This document shows, in pieces, positions 41,001 through 47,306 of a stretch of DNA of 47,829 nt. The position numbers and the translations under genes are program-made. The stretch spans positions 1-47,829 of the forward strand of contig SVRY01000017.1 in assembly GCA_015064585.1 (NCBI GenBank), given 5' to 3'. Origin of the DNA: Oscillospiraceae bacterium (GTDB lineage Bacteria > Bacillota > Clostridia > Oscillospirales > CAG-272). The first letter of the stretch is position 1. Each line of letters opens with the position of its first letter. Under the pieces are notes generated by a model. It was not told the DNA's origin, did not search any database, and worked only from the letters and a program-made list of their open reading frames with translations.

Positions 41001-42377
41001 ATATGCCGTATCGGGCGTACCTTGCAAACTTCGCAGTCCACCGTTGGTGCCGTCCAGCCAGATGGCATATTGGGTAGGTGTTTTGGCAAAATAGAAGGTG
41101 GAACCGTTCGACGAAGGGCTATCGGTAAACGAGGAATTATATACTAGTCTTCCGTAACCGTTTGCTTGTCTGGCACCCTTGATCTTGACGCCGCCTCCAT
41201 TTTGAATTAAGGCGCTTTCCCATCTTCCCGTCAGTACAGCTCCGTGAGAATTGGCATTGTCATAATAGGGGTGCAAATAGTACCCCGTGGCAACGTTGCG
41301 AATATAATAGGTGGGACTGTTATTTTCCGTACCGCAATATTCAAAACGCCAAAGAATGCGATTGGGATCCCCAATATCGGAGGTCACATTGCCGTTTCCG
41401 TCTATAAAAATCTCCACAGCACTGCCGCTTCCGTCTATGGCATAATATTTGCCGTTTGTTCCAATGGTATATACTACAAAAGATGAATCGCTGTTAAAAA
41501 TAGAAGTACTGTACGTAACTGTTTGGGCAATGGCAGCGGAAGCATCCATTGCTGCGGAAAAGGTGGCAATTGGCTGATAAATATTCCCGATGACCGACAG
41601 CTTTGCCGCCAAAGAAGGAATGCCGTATCCGTGAACAGCACCGCTGTCAAAAGAATATACCGTCTGTGCCACTTTATGGTCAAGGTCACCTTGAATCACC
41701 GAAATTTCCGTATCGCTGACAGCACTTACAATGGCGGTGCTGTCAATACTGCCATCGTAATCGGCATCCAAAAACACAACGTCTCCCGAAACCGGTATGT
41801 AAGACGATACATCCTCATACAGTCCCGCAGATTCCCATTTTATCTGCAGGGTTTGTGCTCCCGAAGCAAGCGGAACATCCTTTATGCCCGCGTAGTGCAG
41901 GCAAAAGGAAACGAACATGGTGGACCAGTTTCCGTACGGATTCCCGTACCACTGGCCATATCGGGTATATCCGTTACGCAAAGTCGTACCGTCAATGATC
42001 ATGAAATTCAATTTGCTTTCTTCATAACCAAGCTGTGACTGTGCAACCGATAGCACATTATCCAGTGCATAGGGACGGAAGTTAACGTTTTTCATAGTGG
42101 CTTCCCAATCCTTAGCCGTTTCCAAATCCGCCTTCAGATTGGAATAACAAGACGCATCGTGTATATGCTCCTCTATTTCGCATTCAATACAAGTTTCATC
42201 ATGTACGTGCTCCATCATGCCGCAGAACGCTTCACCGGCTTTGGTAATTCCGATCAGCTTTAGCCACCAGAACACTACGATCGCCAAGATAAGAGAGAAA
42301 ATCATCACCGCCATTAGACGACCGTTGAATACTTTTTTATTCAGTTTTGTGTTTTTTAAGTACTTTTCAATCGTCAT
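38070..42377 (-). CDS. Pilus tip adhesin with CHAP-like, fibro-slime and Cna-B domains
   Basis: 1435 residues. Uncleaved-looking N-terminal helix (~20-45) and a Cys/His motif (HVHDETC, HIHDASC); a CHAP-like domain (~105-265); a lectin-like region (~290-430); a fibro-slime/PA14-like domain (~600-880, with HFHFAGDDDVWILIDGVLVL); Cna-B domains at ~885-990, ~1025-1115 and ~1290-1390; LPATGG near 1399, membrane helix, RRKRERREQ. The CHAP-like domain has NWSTMF where active relatives have WCAMF, and IDSTAIVS where they have a His, so it is probably not a peptidoglycan hydrolase but may keep a binding role. Tip adhesins of sortase pili bind host glycans or matrix; the ligand here is unknown. Translation start has only a weak ribosome site, consistent with a tip protein made in low amount. 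It lies downstream of the signal peptidase gene by 21 bases. Confidence 0.88.
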   Translation of the reverse strand: MTIEKYLKNTKLNKKVFNGRLMAVMIFSLILAIVVFWWLKLIGITKAGEAFCGMMEHVHDETCIECEIEEHIHDASCYSNLKADLETAKDWEATMKNVNFRPYALDNVLSVAQSQLGYEESKLNFMIIDGTTLRNGYTRYGQWYGNPYGNWSTMFVSFCLHYAGIKDVPLASGAQTLQIKWESAGLYEDVSSYIPVSGDVVFLDADYDGSIDSTAIVSAVSDTEISVIQGDLDHKVAQTVYSFDSGAVHGYGIPSLAAKLSVIGNIYQPIATFSAAMDASAAIAQTVTYSTSIFNSDSSFVVYTIGTNGKYYAIDGSGSAVEIFIDGNGNVTSDIGDPNRILWRFEYCGTENNSPTYYIRNVATGYYLHPYYDNANSHGAVLTGRWESALIQNGGGVKIKGARQANGYGRLVYNSSFTDSPSSNGSTFYFAKTPTQYAIWLDGTNGGLRSLQGTPDTAYFVNEGDVVTLPSQWRSPTKYEYSLRGWYDVANRKYYAPGAEITVTEHMVFYADWQAATYDVGQYNDKIINTVSTSKYITTKVFDFGPLFNALSANATVNVSASGHSETWSIVQNGNLSNGQASLNYIFVDYDAGGDISYPNNRGTANNSQDTSTVGLYNPALAQILFGTDNLFDPLTGKGVLGKNYLGEGDYLFQFDDNPNSELYGYYYYDSKLNAASYNQSEGRFYVYNYLSRTADTARDGGNAGYSDFLPFNSPYANTNGQSIATYTYRGDNGEFPSGTLHYQYDSAHSGGNNSENNVNTNYWFGISMDVKFYLSDEIGNGGNKDVFGNEMHFHFAGDDDVWILIDGVLVLDIGGIHDIKDGDINFTTGVITRENQVIGNLSDYGIAPGEHILTVYYLERGASKSNCQFYFNLSPRFDFELRKEDVLTMEELDGAEFSVYMDKACTIPAQLWVSEEAYNSGLPSTNIFRVKDGYAHMWGLTTGYSYFIKETKPPDKPNYSMAHGIICLTLAQQGLATYTIEILEDGEDGISPGYTVHNFSVDVKTLKAYCTVTNAQDWVREITSVDIFKEWDDDKDHQSDLPTFYLLVKGQDGIFRRIREIKLGADNGWEYTWTNLPKYYVDAQGNNVEAIEYRVEEAYYAGYVPTIEKVDKIATGEKVWAEAYSFQNGEVYVLKTMYGCLATQTSTSSRLVWVDEETAKTSPLALWTATVNQDGTVVFKNQSGRILQFSYRTGSVTSSNFITTTGTTNTKMQYEQADGQGIRIYYTNNNIKYYIGSTVNQTGIAAAEQANGVVITPLVEKEEEIIVENGTFVYRVINTPIDVSNQVSVTIHKKWELGIINSQAYLTYQIPISLYANGVDSGRYALLTLQNGWTVTFEGLPYKDDDGNVIKYSVLEHWNEVGWEIFYGDMHYTEGAPGKYTTTITNRNRAGHGYELPATGGQGGAPFVFFGGAIMCTTVICGYVLRRKRERREQ

Positions 42378-42398
42378 AAGGTTTTCGCTTTCTTATCT

Positions 42399-42992
42399 TT
42401 ATCCGATCAATGATATATCTTTAAACGGCCACACTTTCAAGATCAGTTTGCCTACCATCTGATCATATGGAACACAGCCGATCACGGTGCTTCGGCTGTC
42501 AATGGAAGTTTCTCTTTGATCTCCCAACACGAAATACTGGCTTTCAGGTACTTGATAGGGAAATTCAATATCGCACTCACCAAATGCCTTTTGTGTCAAA
42601 TAAGGCTCTTCCAGCACTTCTCCATTCACAAATATGTTTCCCTGTGCATCCATTTCAATATAGTCGCCGGGAAGCCCGATCACCCGTTTGATCAAAACTT
42701 TGTTGGAATAGTAAAATGCACACAAATCGCCTCGTTGCATATGTTTGCTTTTTACCAGCACCACAATATCTCCTTCACAAAGGCCGGGCTCCATACTGGT
42801 TCCTGTGATCTGTACCACAGGCAAAATGAGGGTGGCAATCAAAACGGCAATCGCAGTCACTACGATCAAGGCATACACCGTGCTTTTCAGTAATTTCTTA
42901 TAAAGCTGTTTTATCTTTTCCCGTTTGATTTCCGCCTTCACCGCTTCCGCTGAAGGAAGCGCACGTTCAATGTTTCTTTCTTTTTTTTCCAT
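42399..42992 (-). CDS. sipA: Signal peptidase I of the pilus locus
   Basis: 197 residues. Cytoplasmic basic start, one membrane helix (~38-60), then the S26 signature: catalytic Ser66 in GTSMEPG and Lys102 in VLIKRVIGLPGD, with LGDQRETSIDSRS in the usual third conserved box. Gram-positive pilus operons frequently include such a SipA-type peptidase which helps process or assemble pilins; it may do so here, while general secretion is handled elsewhere. It overlaps the preceding small gene by 26 bases, suggesting coupled translation, since its own ribosome site is poor. Confidence 0.9.
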   Translation of the reverse strand: MEKKERNIERALPSAEAVKAEIKREKIKQLYKKLLKSTVYALIVVTAIAVLIATLILPVVQITGTSMEPGLCEGDIVVLVKSKHMQRGDLCAFYYSNKVLIKRVIGLPGDYIEMDAQGNIFVNGEVLEEPYLTQKAFGECDIEFPYQVPESQYFVLGDQRETSIDSRSTVIGCVPYDQMVGKLILKVWPFKDISLIG

Positions 42993-43278
42993 TGTTATGT
43001 TTCACCGCTTGCACTTTGGGTTGAGGTGTTTTTCCTTTTTGCAACTGCACATTTTCCAAATACAGATCCGCCGCCTCCTGTGCCGATTCAAAAATGCCGC
43101 TGAGCTGCAATGCCGCTTCCGCCAAAGAGCCGGCACGCATTTGTACCAATTCTCGGCTTTTAAGTTTTTCCTGTGCCTGCTCCAAACGGCGCTCCAGGTC
43201 ATCTGCCCGCTCGATCTGTATGAGCAAAAGTTCCAACAGCTGTTTTCGGTTTAACCGTTTCAACTCTTTTTCGTTCAC
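42967..43278 (-). CDS. Small coiled-coil protein, first gene of the pilus operon
   Basis: 103 residues from GTG 43278 (after ACGGAG). Highly charged and helical (KELKRLNRKQLLELLLIQIE, then DDLERRLEQAQEKLKS), followed by LSGIFESAQEAADLYLENVQ and a basic Lys/His tail. Proteins of this type precede signal peptidase and pilin genes in Clostridia pilus loci, but I do not know a proven function; a cytoplasmic scaffold or regulator is possible. It shares 26 bases with the next gene in another frame. The promoter at 43334-43362 serves the whole operon. Confidence 0.75.
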   Translation of the reverse strand: MNEKELKRLNRKQLLELLLIQIERADDLERRLEQAQEKLKSRELVQMRAGSLAEAALQLSGIFESAQEAADLYLENVQLQKGKTPQPKVQAVKHNNGKKRKKH

Positions 43279-43333
43279 TTTTATTCTCCGTTATATTCCA
43301 ATCATACTGTTTTTAATATATTTATACGGATAT

Positions 43334-43362
43334 ATTCTACCACTTATCACTACAAAAATCAA
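43334..43362 (-). promoter_or_regulatory. Promoter of the pilus operon
   Basis: Minus strand: TTGATT (43362-43357), 17-base spacer, TAGAAT (43339-43334), 56 bases before the GTG at 43278. It is back-to-back with the promoter of the PTS gene. Confidence 0.75.
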
Positions 43363-43505
43363 TAGAAGAATTAAGCTTTTTTATTTTTATATATAATACA
43401 AGAAAACTATTGACAATTGCTGTGTTTTTTCGCTTGCGCTTTTTCAAAAAAATGCCCTGCAAATAACACAAAATGGAGTACTTACGCATTTGAATAAATG
43501 CTTTA

Positions 43506-43568
43506 TTGACATTTTCATTTATATATGCTATAATACCAAAAATGACATTTTTTTAACGAGGTTTTTAT
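43506..43568 (+). promoter_or_regulatory. Promoter of the PTS IIC-type gene (right copy of the flanking repeat)
   Basis: TTGACA (43506-43511), 17-base spacer, TATAAT (43529-43534), a perfect consensus, then GAGG five bases before ATG 43567. 43512-43568 is the better-preserved copy of the repeat at 33773-33830. Confidence 0.85.
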
Positions 43569-44637
43569 GAAAAAGCTGTTTGATTTTTGTCGCAAAAAAG
43601 GCGTTGTCCCTTCATGGAAGACCTATTTTATTGATGCCATGAGCGCCATGGCGCTTGGTCTTTTTGCATCTTTGTTAATGTCTACTATACTGGATACCTT
43701 GGCCGATTTCATCTTCAAAAATGAAACCGCAGACTTTTTACATACCATAGCAGGCTACGCAAGCGGTGCTTCGGGCATGGCAATCGGATGCGCTGTGGCA
43801 GGAGCACTGAAGGCACCGCCACTGGTACTGGCATCCTGTGCAGTGGTAGGAAGCATCGGTTACAGTCTTCCCACACTGTTCACTATCGGAGGCGCTGAGA
43901 AAACATTGACCGCAGGCCCTGCGGGGGCATTTTTTGCCGTTCTGTTTGCCTGCGAAATGGGCAAGCTTGTATGCAAATCCACCAAAGTGGATATTTTGGT
44001 GACCCCCAGCGTTACCCTGCTTGCAGGATACGGTATTTCTGCCCTTCTCTGCCCCGGCATTTCCTTTGTAATGTACTATCTCGGTCAATTCATTAACTAT
44101 GCCACCGATATGCAACCCATTTTGATGGGCATTATCATCTCGGTAGTAGTTGGCATTATCCTGACCCTGCCCATCTCCAGCGCTGCGATCTGCGCTATGA
44201 TCGGCATTACCGGTATTGCGGGCGGGGCTGCCGCCGCAGGATGCTGTGCACAAATGGTGGGCTTTGCCGTGATCTCCTACCGCGAAAACAAATTCGGCGG
44301 CCTTGTTGCCCAAGGACTTGGTACCTCCATGCTTCAAATGGGTAATATTTGCCGCAATCCCCGCATTTGGATCCCTTCCATTTTGGCATCCGCCATCACA
44401 GGACCTCTTGCTACCACAGTATTCAAGCTAAAATGCACCGGCGTTTCGGCAGGCATGGGCACCTGCGGTCTGGTGGGCCCCATCGGCATTTTCTCCGCCA
44501 GCGGAAGCGGTGCTATGACGATCATTGGCGTGATCCTTATCTGCGTAGTATTCCCTGCCATTTTGAGTCTTCTGTTCTCCGAGATCTTGCGCAAGATCGG
44601 TTGGATCAAAGCGGGCGACATGAAACTGGAAATGTAA
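43567..44637 (+). CDS. PTS IIC-type membrane protein (PF13303 family)
   Basis: 356 residues, nine or ten hydrophobic helices; Gly/Ala-rich segments such as AGYASGASGMAIGCAVAGAL and the GITGIAGGAAAAGCCAQMVG stretch fit the 'PTS_EIIC_2' family of stand-alone IIC-like permeases. These have no IIA or IIB domain here or next door, so the phosphorylation link is doubtful and the substrate unknown. The N-terminal start (MKKLFDFCRKKGVVPSWKTY) is cytoplasmic and basic. Read from its own perfect promoter; divergent from the pilus operon. No clear terminator follows before the tRNA promoter at 44731. Confidence 0.8.
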   Translation: MKKLFDFCRKKGVVPSWKTYFIDAMSAMALGLFASLLMSTILDTLADFIFKNETADFLHTIAGYASGASGMAIGCAVAGALKAPPLVLASCAVVGSIGYSLPTLFTIGGAEKTLTAGPAGAFFAVLFACEMGKLVCKSTKVDILVTPSVTLLAGYGISALLCPGISFVMYYLGQFINYATDMQPILMGIIISVVVGIILTLPISSAAICAMIGITGIAGGAAAAGCCAQMVGFAVISYRENKFGGLVAQGLGTSMLQMGNICRNPRIWIPSILASAITGPLATTVFKLKCTGVSAGMGTCGLVGPIGIFSASGSGAMTIIGVILICVVFPAILSLLFSEILRKIGWIKAGDMKLEM

Positions 44638-44730
44638 CAGAAAAAGTTTTTACCTCTCCCCTTTGCATTTACCGCCGTATTTCTATCCAAACCAATATTA
44701 AAACTTTTTAAAAAAACTTTCAAAAAAGTA

Positions 44731-44759
44731 TTGACGAACAGACTTTTTTGTGCTATACT
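44731..44759 (+). promoter_or_regulatory. Promoter of tRNA-Pro
   Basis: TTGACG (44731-44736), 17-base spacer, TATACT (44754-44759), 23 bases before the mature tRNA. Confidence 0.8.
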
Positions 44760-44782
44760 CTTTTCGTTGTGTTAAACAACAT

Positions 44783-44858
44783 CTGGGTGTGGCGCAGATG
44801 GTAGCGCGCTACCTTGGGGTGGTAGAGGCCGCTGGTTCAAATCCAGTCACTCAGACCA
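44783..44858 (+). tRNA. tRNA-Pro (GGG)
   Basis: 76 bases with encoded CCA. Acceptor CTGGGTG pairs with CACTCAG (one G-U); anticodon stem CTACC/GGTAG around loop TTGGGGT gives anticodon GGG (Pro); T arm CTGG-TTCAAAT-CCAG. Own promoter and terminator. Its 3' end is repeated at 45000-45024. Confidence 0.92.
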
Positions 44859-44860
44859 TA

Positions 44861-44897
44861 AAAAGCAGAAATGCCGTGTGGCATTTCTGCTTTTTAT
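44861..44897 (+). terminator. Terminator of tRNA-Pro
   Basis: AAAAGCAGAAATGCC (44861-44875) pairs with GGCATTTCTGCTTTT (44880-44894), T run following. Confidence 0.9.
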
Positions 44898-44999
44898 ATT
44901 TTGAAAGCTTCACGATGCAGGACCCGAAAATCCGCAAGGATTTTCTTGGTTTTGCGCCTAAAATAGTCAAAACAGGCGGATAAACACAAGCGCAAAACC

Positions 45000-45024
45000 G
45001 TTCAACATCCAGTCACTCAGACCA
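45000..45024 (+). repeat. Second copy of the tRNA-Pro 3' end (att-like)
   Basis: ATCCAGTCACTCAGACCA at 44841-44858 recurs at 45007-45024, and GTTCAA precedes both (one extra C here). The 142 bases between hold the tRNA terminator, a GAAAATCC-GCAA-GGATTTTC hairpin (44926-44945) and a 10-bp inverted repeat, GGTTTTGCGC (44948-44957) with GCGCAAAACC (44990-44999). It may be the leftover attachment site of an integrated element, or a broken second tRNA gene. No gene lies in 44859-45301. Confidence 0.75.
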
Positions 45025-45025
45025 G

Positions 45026-45060
45026 TTCGGAGGTTCATAACGAACCTCCGAATTTTCTTT
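45026..45060 (+). terminator. Terminator after the tRNA 3'-end repeat
   Basis: TTCGGAGGTTC pairs with GAACCTCCGAA, followed by TTTTCTTT. Its position right after the repeat suggests that this copy was once the end of a transcribed tRNA or operon. Confidence 0.85.
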
Positions 45061-45214
45061 ATTCTACGGGCTTTTTCGGGCTTTTTGGTGTTTGCACCGC
45101 CTCGAAAACGTCCGCTATTTTTTTGCTCAAAATCGGCTCAAAACCGGGTGCGACCACATGTTTGACCACATTTGTCACGAAAAAGCTATATTCCATAAGG
45201 GTTTTCGGTACTTT
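45059..45214 (-). pseudogene. Possible C-terminal remnant of a gene next to the att-like repeat
   Basis: A minus-strand frame without start, 51 codons, ending TAA at 45059; it reads TNVVKHVVAPGFEPILSKK, IADVFEAVQ and PKSPKKPVE. Its basic tail next to a tRNA-end repeat suits a tyrosine-recombinase (integrase) C-terminus, whose genes often abut their attachment site, but no catalytic motif is present. It could also be a chance open frame. Confidence 0.25.
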
Positions 45215-45238
45215 TCAATTTTTATTTTATGCAAAATG

Positions 45239-45283
45239 ACGGCGGTTCTCTGCTTTGAGAACCGCCGTTTTCTGTTTTCTTTG
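45239..45283 (-). terminator. Bidirectional hairpin terminator
   Basis: ACGGCGGTTCTC (45239-45250) pairs perfectly with GAGAACCGCCGT (45257-45268). A T-rich run follows on the plus strand (TTTTCTGTTTTCTTT); on the minus strand it lies ~35 bases beyond the small gene at 45302-45469 and probably ends that operon. Confidence 0.75.
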
Positions 45284-45301
45284 ACTACTGCGTATCAGTT
45301 T

Positions 45302-45469
45302 TTAATTACTCCAAATGACAATCTTTCTGCCAATCTCATCACATTTTCGGCTTATGATCTCAAGTTTGATTATTATTTCCGCCATGAGTTCTTTTTCGGA
45401 CAGTCCCATCAATCGATTTCTTTCGGCATCTTCATCTTGTTTGCTACTGCTATTAAACCAATTAAACAT
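45302..45469 (-). CDS. Small protein (55 residues) downstream of HNH gene
   Basis: A short frame, MFNWFNSSSKQDEDAERNRL then MGLSEKELMAEI, IIKLEIISRKC and DEIGRKIVIWSN. The ATG at 45469 is preceded by AAAGGAG nine bases earlier, which overlaps the stop of the HNH gene 15 bases upstream, and that is good evidence of translation. The C-terminal half is predicted helical with heptad-like hydrophobics. No family recognised. In the same operon as the HNH endonuclease, so perhaps an accessory or immunity-type partner (speculative). Confidence 0.6.
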   Translation of the reverse strand: MFNWFNSSSKQDEDAERNRLMGLSEKELMAEIIIKLEIISRKCDEIGRKIVIWSN

Positions 45470-45483
45470 AGCCAGATACTCCT

Positions 45484-45795
45484 TTATAACTTTACAATTT
45501 CGTATTCCGCTCTGTTTCCTTTGACACGTTCGGCACGAAATCGTTTGCCATTTGCTTTCCAGTGAGGAAAGCTATCTGCTTTTTCTTCGTTAGTATCACG
45601 ATGGCAAATTTCGATATTACCGATAACGTCGCATCCACCTGCGGACAAAGGTCTTATGTGGTCAAGTGTTGGGTGGTAGGCACTGTTAGGATCACCGCAT
45701 GCTGATTTTTTCATCAATCTACCTGCGTAATCGTACACATTTTCCTTATTTCCGTAAAACTCGTTCCACACATCGATGGTTCGATACTTCGACAT
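45484..45795 (-). CDS. HNH endonuclease family protein
   Basis: 103 residues. The HNH core is clear: TLDHIRPLSAGG (Asp-His), GNIEICHRDTNEEK (Asn, then His), with ~25 residues in between, giving a beta-beta-alpha metal fold. N-terminal part (KYRTIDVWNEFYGNKENVYD) is basic/aromatic and the C-terminal tail is Lys/Arg-rich, suiting DNA binding. There are no CxxC zinc knuckles. Small HNH proteins like this occur in prophages and integrative elements. A perfect ribosome site (AAGGAGG) precedes ATG 45795. The terminator of the upstream HTH gene lies between 45876 and 45908, so this gene probably has its own promoter. Confidence 0.85.
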   Translation of the reverse strand: MSKYRTIDVWNEFYGNKENVYDYAGRLMKKSACGDPNSAYHPTLDHIRPLSAGGCDVIGNIEICHRDTNEEKADSFPHWKANGKRFRAERVKGNRAEYEIVKL

Positions 45796-45875
45796 TTTGA
45801 TTACCTCCTTCTTGATTTGTGACTATATTATCTCACAAAGTAAAGGTATCTTCAAGGAACCATGTGGTTACAAAA

Positions 45876-45908
45876 AATAGAGGGCATCCCTAAAATGGGA
45901 TGTCCTCT
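45876..45908 (-). terminator. Terminator overlapping the end of the HTH gene
   Basis: On the minus strand AGAGGACATCCC (45908-45897) pairs with GGGATGCCCTCT (45890-45879; one G-U) and is followed by ATTTTTTG. The stem includes the last codons of the HTH gene. Confidence 0.85.
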
Positions 45909-46105
45909 ACTTGAACATTTGTTAGCTTTATCAGCCGCAACAGCGTTCTTTGTTTGGGTTTTCTTTTACCGCTGCAATATTGATTAACTGCCTCACGACT
46001 AACCCCTAAAGCTTCCGCAATAGTTTCGTAAGTATAATCAGATTTTTCAATGGCTCGGTATAAGAACAAACCTAACTCCGGATCAAAATTTCTTTTAGTA
46101 TCCAT
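45890..46105 (-). CDS. Small XRE-type HTH protein
   Basis: 71 residues from ATG 46105 (GGAGG six bases before; the in-frame TTG at 46111 is not needed). A helix-turn-helix spans most of it: KSDYTYETIAEALGVSREAV then NQYCSGKRKPKQRTLLRLIK, a Cro/C1-like pattern. It has a perfect promoter of its own (46160-46188) lying inside the 3' end of the upstream gene, and a terminator just at its end, so it can be made alone and in quantity. That is what is expected of a small repressor or an HTH-type antitoxin for the protein encoded just upstream; the pairing is inference. Confidence 0.8.
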   Translation of the reverse strand: MDTKRNFDPELGLFLYRAIEKSDYTYETIAEALGVSREAVNQYCSGKRKPKQRTLLRLIKLTNVQVEDIPF

Positions 46106-46159
46106 ATGCAACCTCCTGGCCTACGCCGTTGCTTCAGCACCGGAAATTGCATTGGAATT

Positions 46160-46188
46160 ATTATATCACATTATCTTCATTATGTCAA
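46160..46188 (-). promoter_or_regulatory. Perfect promoter of the small HTH gene
   Basis: Minus strand: TTGACA (46188-46183), 17-base spacer, TATAAT (46165-46160). The -35 and most of the spacer are inside the last codons of the upstream gene (stop at 46166-46168). Confidence 0.85.
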
Positions 46189-47305
46189 TAGCCAGGTCTG
46201 ACGGAAGCGTACAGAGGTATGGAAGCAATGTGACTTTGTTTTCAAAAAATTCTTCTATATAACTGAAATGGTCTGCTATGAGTCTCATATTCACCCACAT
46301 AAGCATTATCTTTATTACATCTCTTTCAGAAACATCTATTGAATCATTGTTATAATCTCCATGAATCAATGCGTTTCGGTTGACAACACCCACCTGCGGC
46401 TTTCCAACCATCATTTGATAGTATGCATCAATTTTTCTCCAAGCTCTGATCTCCCACTCTACGTCAACTGCCCTATCAAAAAGCTCTTGGATCTTTTGAG
46501 AACGTTGGAAGCCATTTTTGAATTTTCTTGCTTTGTCCCAAAAGCCTTCTAAAACCTCTGCGCATTTTTTGTGCTCGCTTTCAAGCAATGCAAACCAGTT
46601 TCTTGCCGCGGTTCTCTGGTATCCGCTTAACATATTACACATTGCAGAATCGATATCTTCCTGTTTCCTGCGCATGGATTCACCCGGCATAGACATTGTA
46701 AAGAAGGATTCAAGCAACGCTTTTGAGCTCATATAATCTCCGAAGATAAAAGAGTCTAAAACATAGTTCACATCACATTCTTCACTAAGAAGCGGAAAAT
46801 CGGGAGTTTCCAAGAAATACATCATAACTCCTTCATCTGCCAAAGAGTCCATCTTTGACATATACTCTTCGGAAAAGAAGGTCTTTCTATCATTAGCTAT
46901 TTTAGCATTGAGGTTCGACAAAGCTACAAAAAATTCCAAGCAAGCTCTTCCAATTTCAACGTTCATATTCTCTGCCTCAACAAGTTGAGGAATCGTTTTC
47001 ATTAGTTTTGTAATCTTTTTGCAACTGCTATCGGAATCATTTACTTCACCCCAAATTGCAAGAATCTGTTCCGCTTTTGTTTCTCTGTTCGGAAGTTCGT
47101 CTCGCAATTCCGGATAGCGGCTAAATAACAATTCCACACCCTGCGAAAACAAAATTCGATATTTATCTTCCAATTCATAAAAGCGATTTTGCTTTGCCTC
47201 GCAAATAATATGTAATTCACCTTGTGCCTTTATAGCATCAAGCATTTCCGGCGTCATTGATTCCTGTTGTTTCAGCAAAATCTTTGTATAAGTATCAATA
47301 TCCAT
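46166..47305 (-). CDS. Unknown 379-residue helical protein with HEPN-like RNxxxH motif
   Basis: 379 residues, predicted almost wholly helical, no signal peptide or membrane segment. I do not recognise the full-length family. Near residues 310-317 it reads VNRNALIHGDY, followed by two helices (VSERDVIKIMLMWVNMRLIA); an Arg-Asn-x3-His motif in front of a helix of this sort is the catalytic signature of HEPN ribonuclease domains, which are found in toxin-antitoxin and abortive-infection systems. The N-terminal part contains charged helices (LFSQGVELLFSRYPELRDEL) and Cys/Met-rich stretches. The small HTH gene lies 60 bases downstream. Its ATG is one base after the stop of the alcohol dehydrogenase gene (TGA-A-ATG), with GTGGAG as ribosome site. 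The HEPN assignment is a motif-level guess; expression of the C-terminal half alone cannot be judged. Confidence 0.6.
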   Translation of the reverse strand: MDIDTYTKILLKQQESMTPEMLDAIKAQGELHIICEAKQNRFYELEDKYRILFSQGVELLFSRYPELRDELPNRETKAEQILAIWGEVNDSDSSCKKITKLMKTIPQLVEAENMNVEIGRACLEFFVALSNLNAKIANDRKTFFSEEYMSKMDSLADEGVMMYFLETPDFPLLSEECDVNYVLDSFIFGDYMSSKALLESFFTMSMPGESMRRKQEDIDSAMCNMLSGYQRTAARNWFALLESEHKKCAEVLEGFWDKARKFKNGFQRSQKIQELFDRAVDVEWEIRAWRKIDAYYQMMVGKPQVGVVNRNALIHGDYNNDSIDVSERDVIKIMLMWVNMRLIADHFSYIEEFFENKVTLLPYLCTLPSDLAIDIMKIM

Positions 47306-47306
47306 T

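Noticed and set aside
44750-44983. 77-codon plus frame
   Set aside because: Runs across tRNA-Pro and its terminator; such frames over tRNA genes are not translated.
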